DNA of 5,055 bases, taken from assembly GCA_964521305.1 (NCBI GenBank), contig CAZFQZ010000051.1, forward strand, positions 1-5,055, written 5' to 3'. The stretch is from CAZBEJ01 sp964521305 (lineage in GTDB: Bacteria; Patescibacteriota; Microgenomatia; UBA1406; GWC2-37-13). Below are positions 4,982 to 5,055 of this stretch, piece by piece. The notes beneath the pieces are model-generated. The model was not told the DNA's origin. It did not search any database and worked only from the letters and a program-made list of their open reading frames with translations. Both the position numbers and the translations under genes were made by a program. How positions within the stretch are numbered: position 1 is the stretch's first letter; each line of letters opens with the position of its first letter.

Positions 4982-5055
4982 ATGGATATCAGCACGGCTT
5001 CAAAACAGGATTTGCTTCACCGATTAAAAATTGCGCACGGCCATCTGGAAAAAGT
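4982..5055 (+). CDS. CsoR/FrmR-family metal-sensing transcriptional repressor, 3' end cut by window edge
   Basis: Only the first 24 complete codons are present. The sequence KQDLLHRLKIAHGHLEKV matches the first helix of CsoR/RcnR/FrmR (DUF156) repressors, whose pattern is LLxRLxRIxGHhxxh. These all-helical proteins bind operator DNA and release it on binding Cu(I), Ni/Co or formaldehyde. The sensing Cys/His residues of helix 2 lie beyond the edge, so the inducer cannot be read here. The call is strengthened by the operator-like inverted repeat over the promoter. No Shine-Dalgarno precedes the ATG; the leader is AT-rich. A metal exporter or copper ATPase downstream would be typical but is not visible. 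Confidence 0.75.
   Translation, partial: MDISTASKQDLLHRLKIAHGHLEK

Overview
The window reads as a chromosomal segment of a small-genome bacterium, most likely a member of Candidatus Patescibacteria (CPR), perhaps Microgenomates. The evidence is indirect. None of the six protein starts has a Shine-Dalgarno sequence. Four of them sit exactly 9 nt after a -10 box, which implies leaderless mRNAs. Two membrane-anchored proteins share a juxtamembrane SNVLG motif that I recall from secreted Microgenomates proteins, and the tRNA gene does not encode CCA. No 16S or other phylogenetic marker is present, so this placement is an inference.

Minus strand, left half (1-2170). A tRNA-His(GTG) gene comes first in transcription order. 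It is followed by a 432-residue, N-terminally anchored surface protein with two tandem Ig-like domains and Thr/Pro-rich linkers. An intrinsic terminator follows, and its T-tract runs directly into an extended -10 promoter. That promoter drives an NYN/LabA-like (PIN-fold) nuclease-family gene that runs off the left edge.

Plus strand, right half (2211-5055). A promoter back-to-back with the tRNA promoter drives a 137-residue single-pass membrane protein of unknown function. Next come a UlaG/UPF0173-type metallo-beta-lactamase-fold hydrolase and the replicative helicase DnaB. The last gene is the start of a CsoR/FrmR-family metal-sensing repressor, cut by the right edge. Its TTGACA-17-TACTAT promoter overlaps an 8-8-8 inverted repeat that looks like an autoregulatory operator. 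The hydrolase gene is flanked by two diverged copies of a ~106 bp AT-rich palindromic element.

The genes do not form an obvious pathway. Each seems to carry its own promoter, and the order looks like housekeeping content (tRNA-His, dnaB) mixed with envelope and regulatory genes. I found no CRISPR array, transposase, toxin-antitoxin pair or defence cassette. The points most worth following are the fixed -10-to-ATG spacing, the shared SNVLG motif, the paired palindromic elements and the operator at the right edge.
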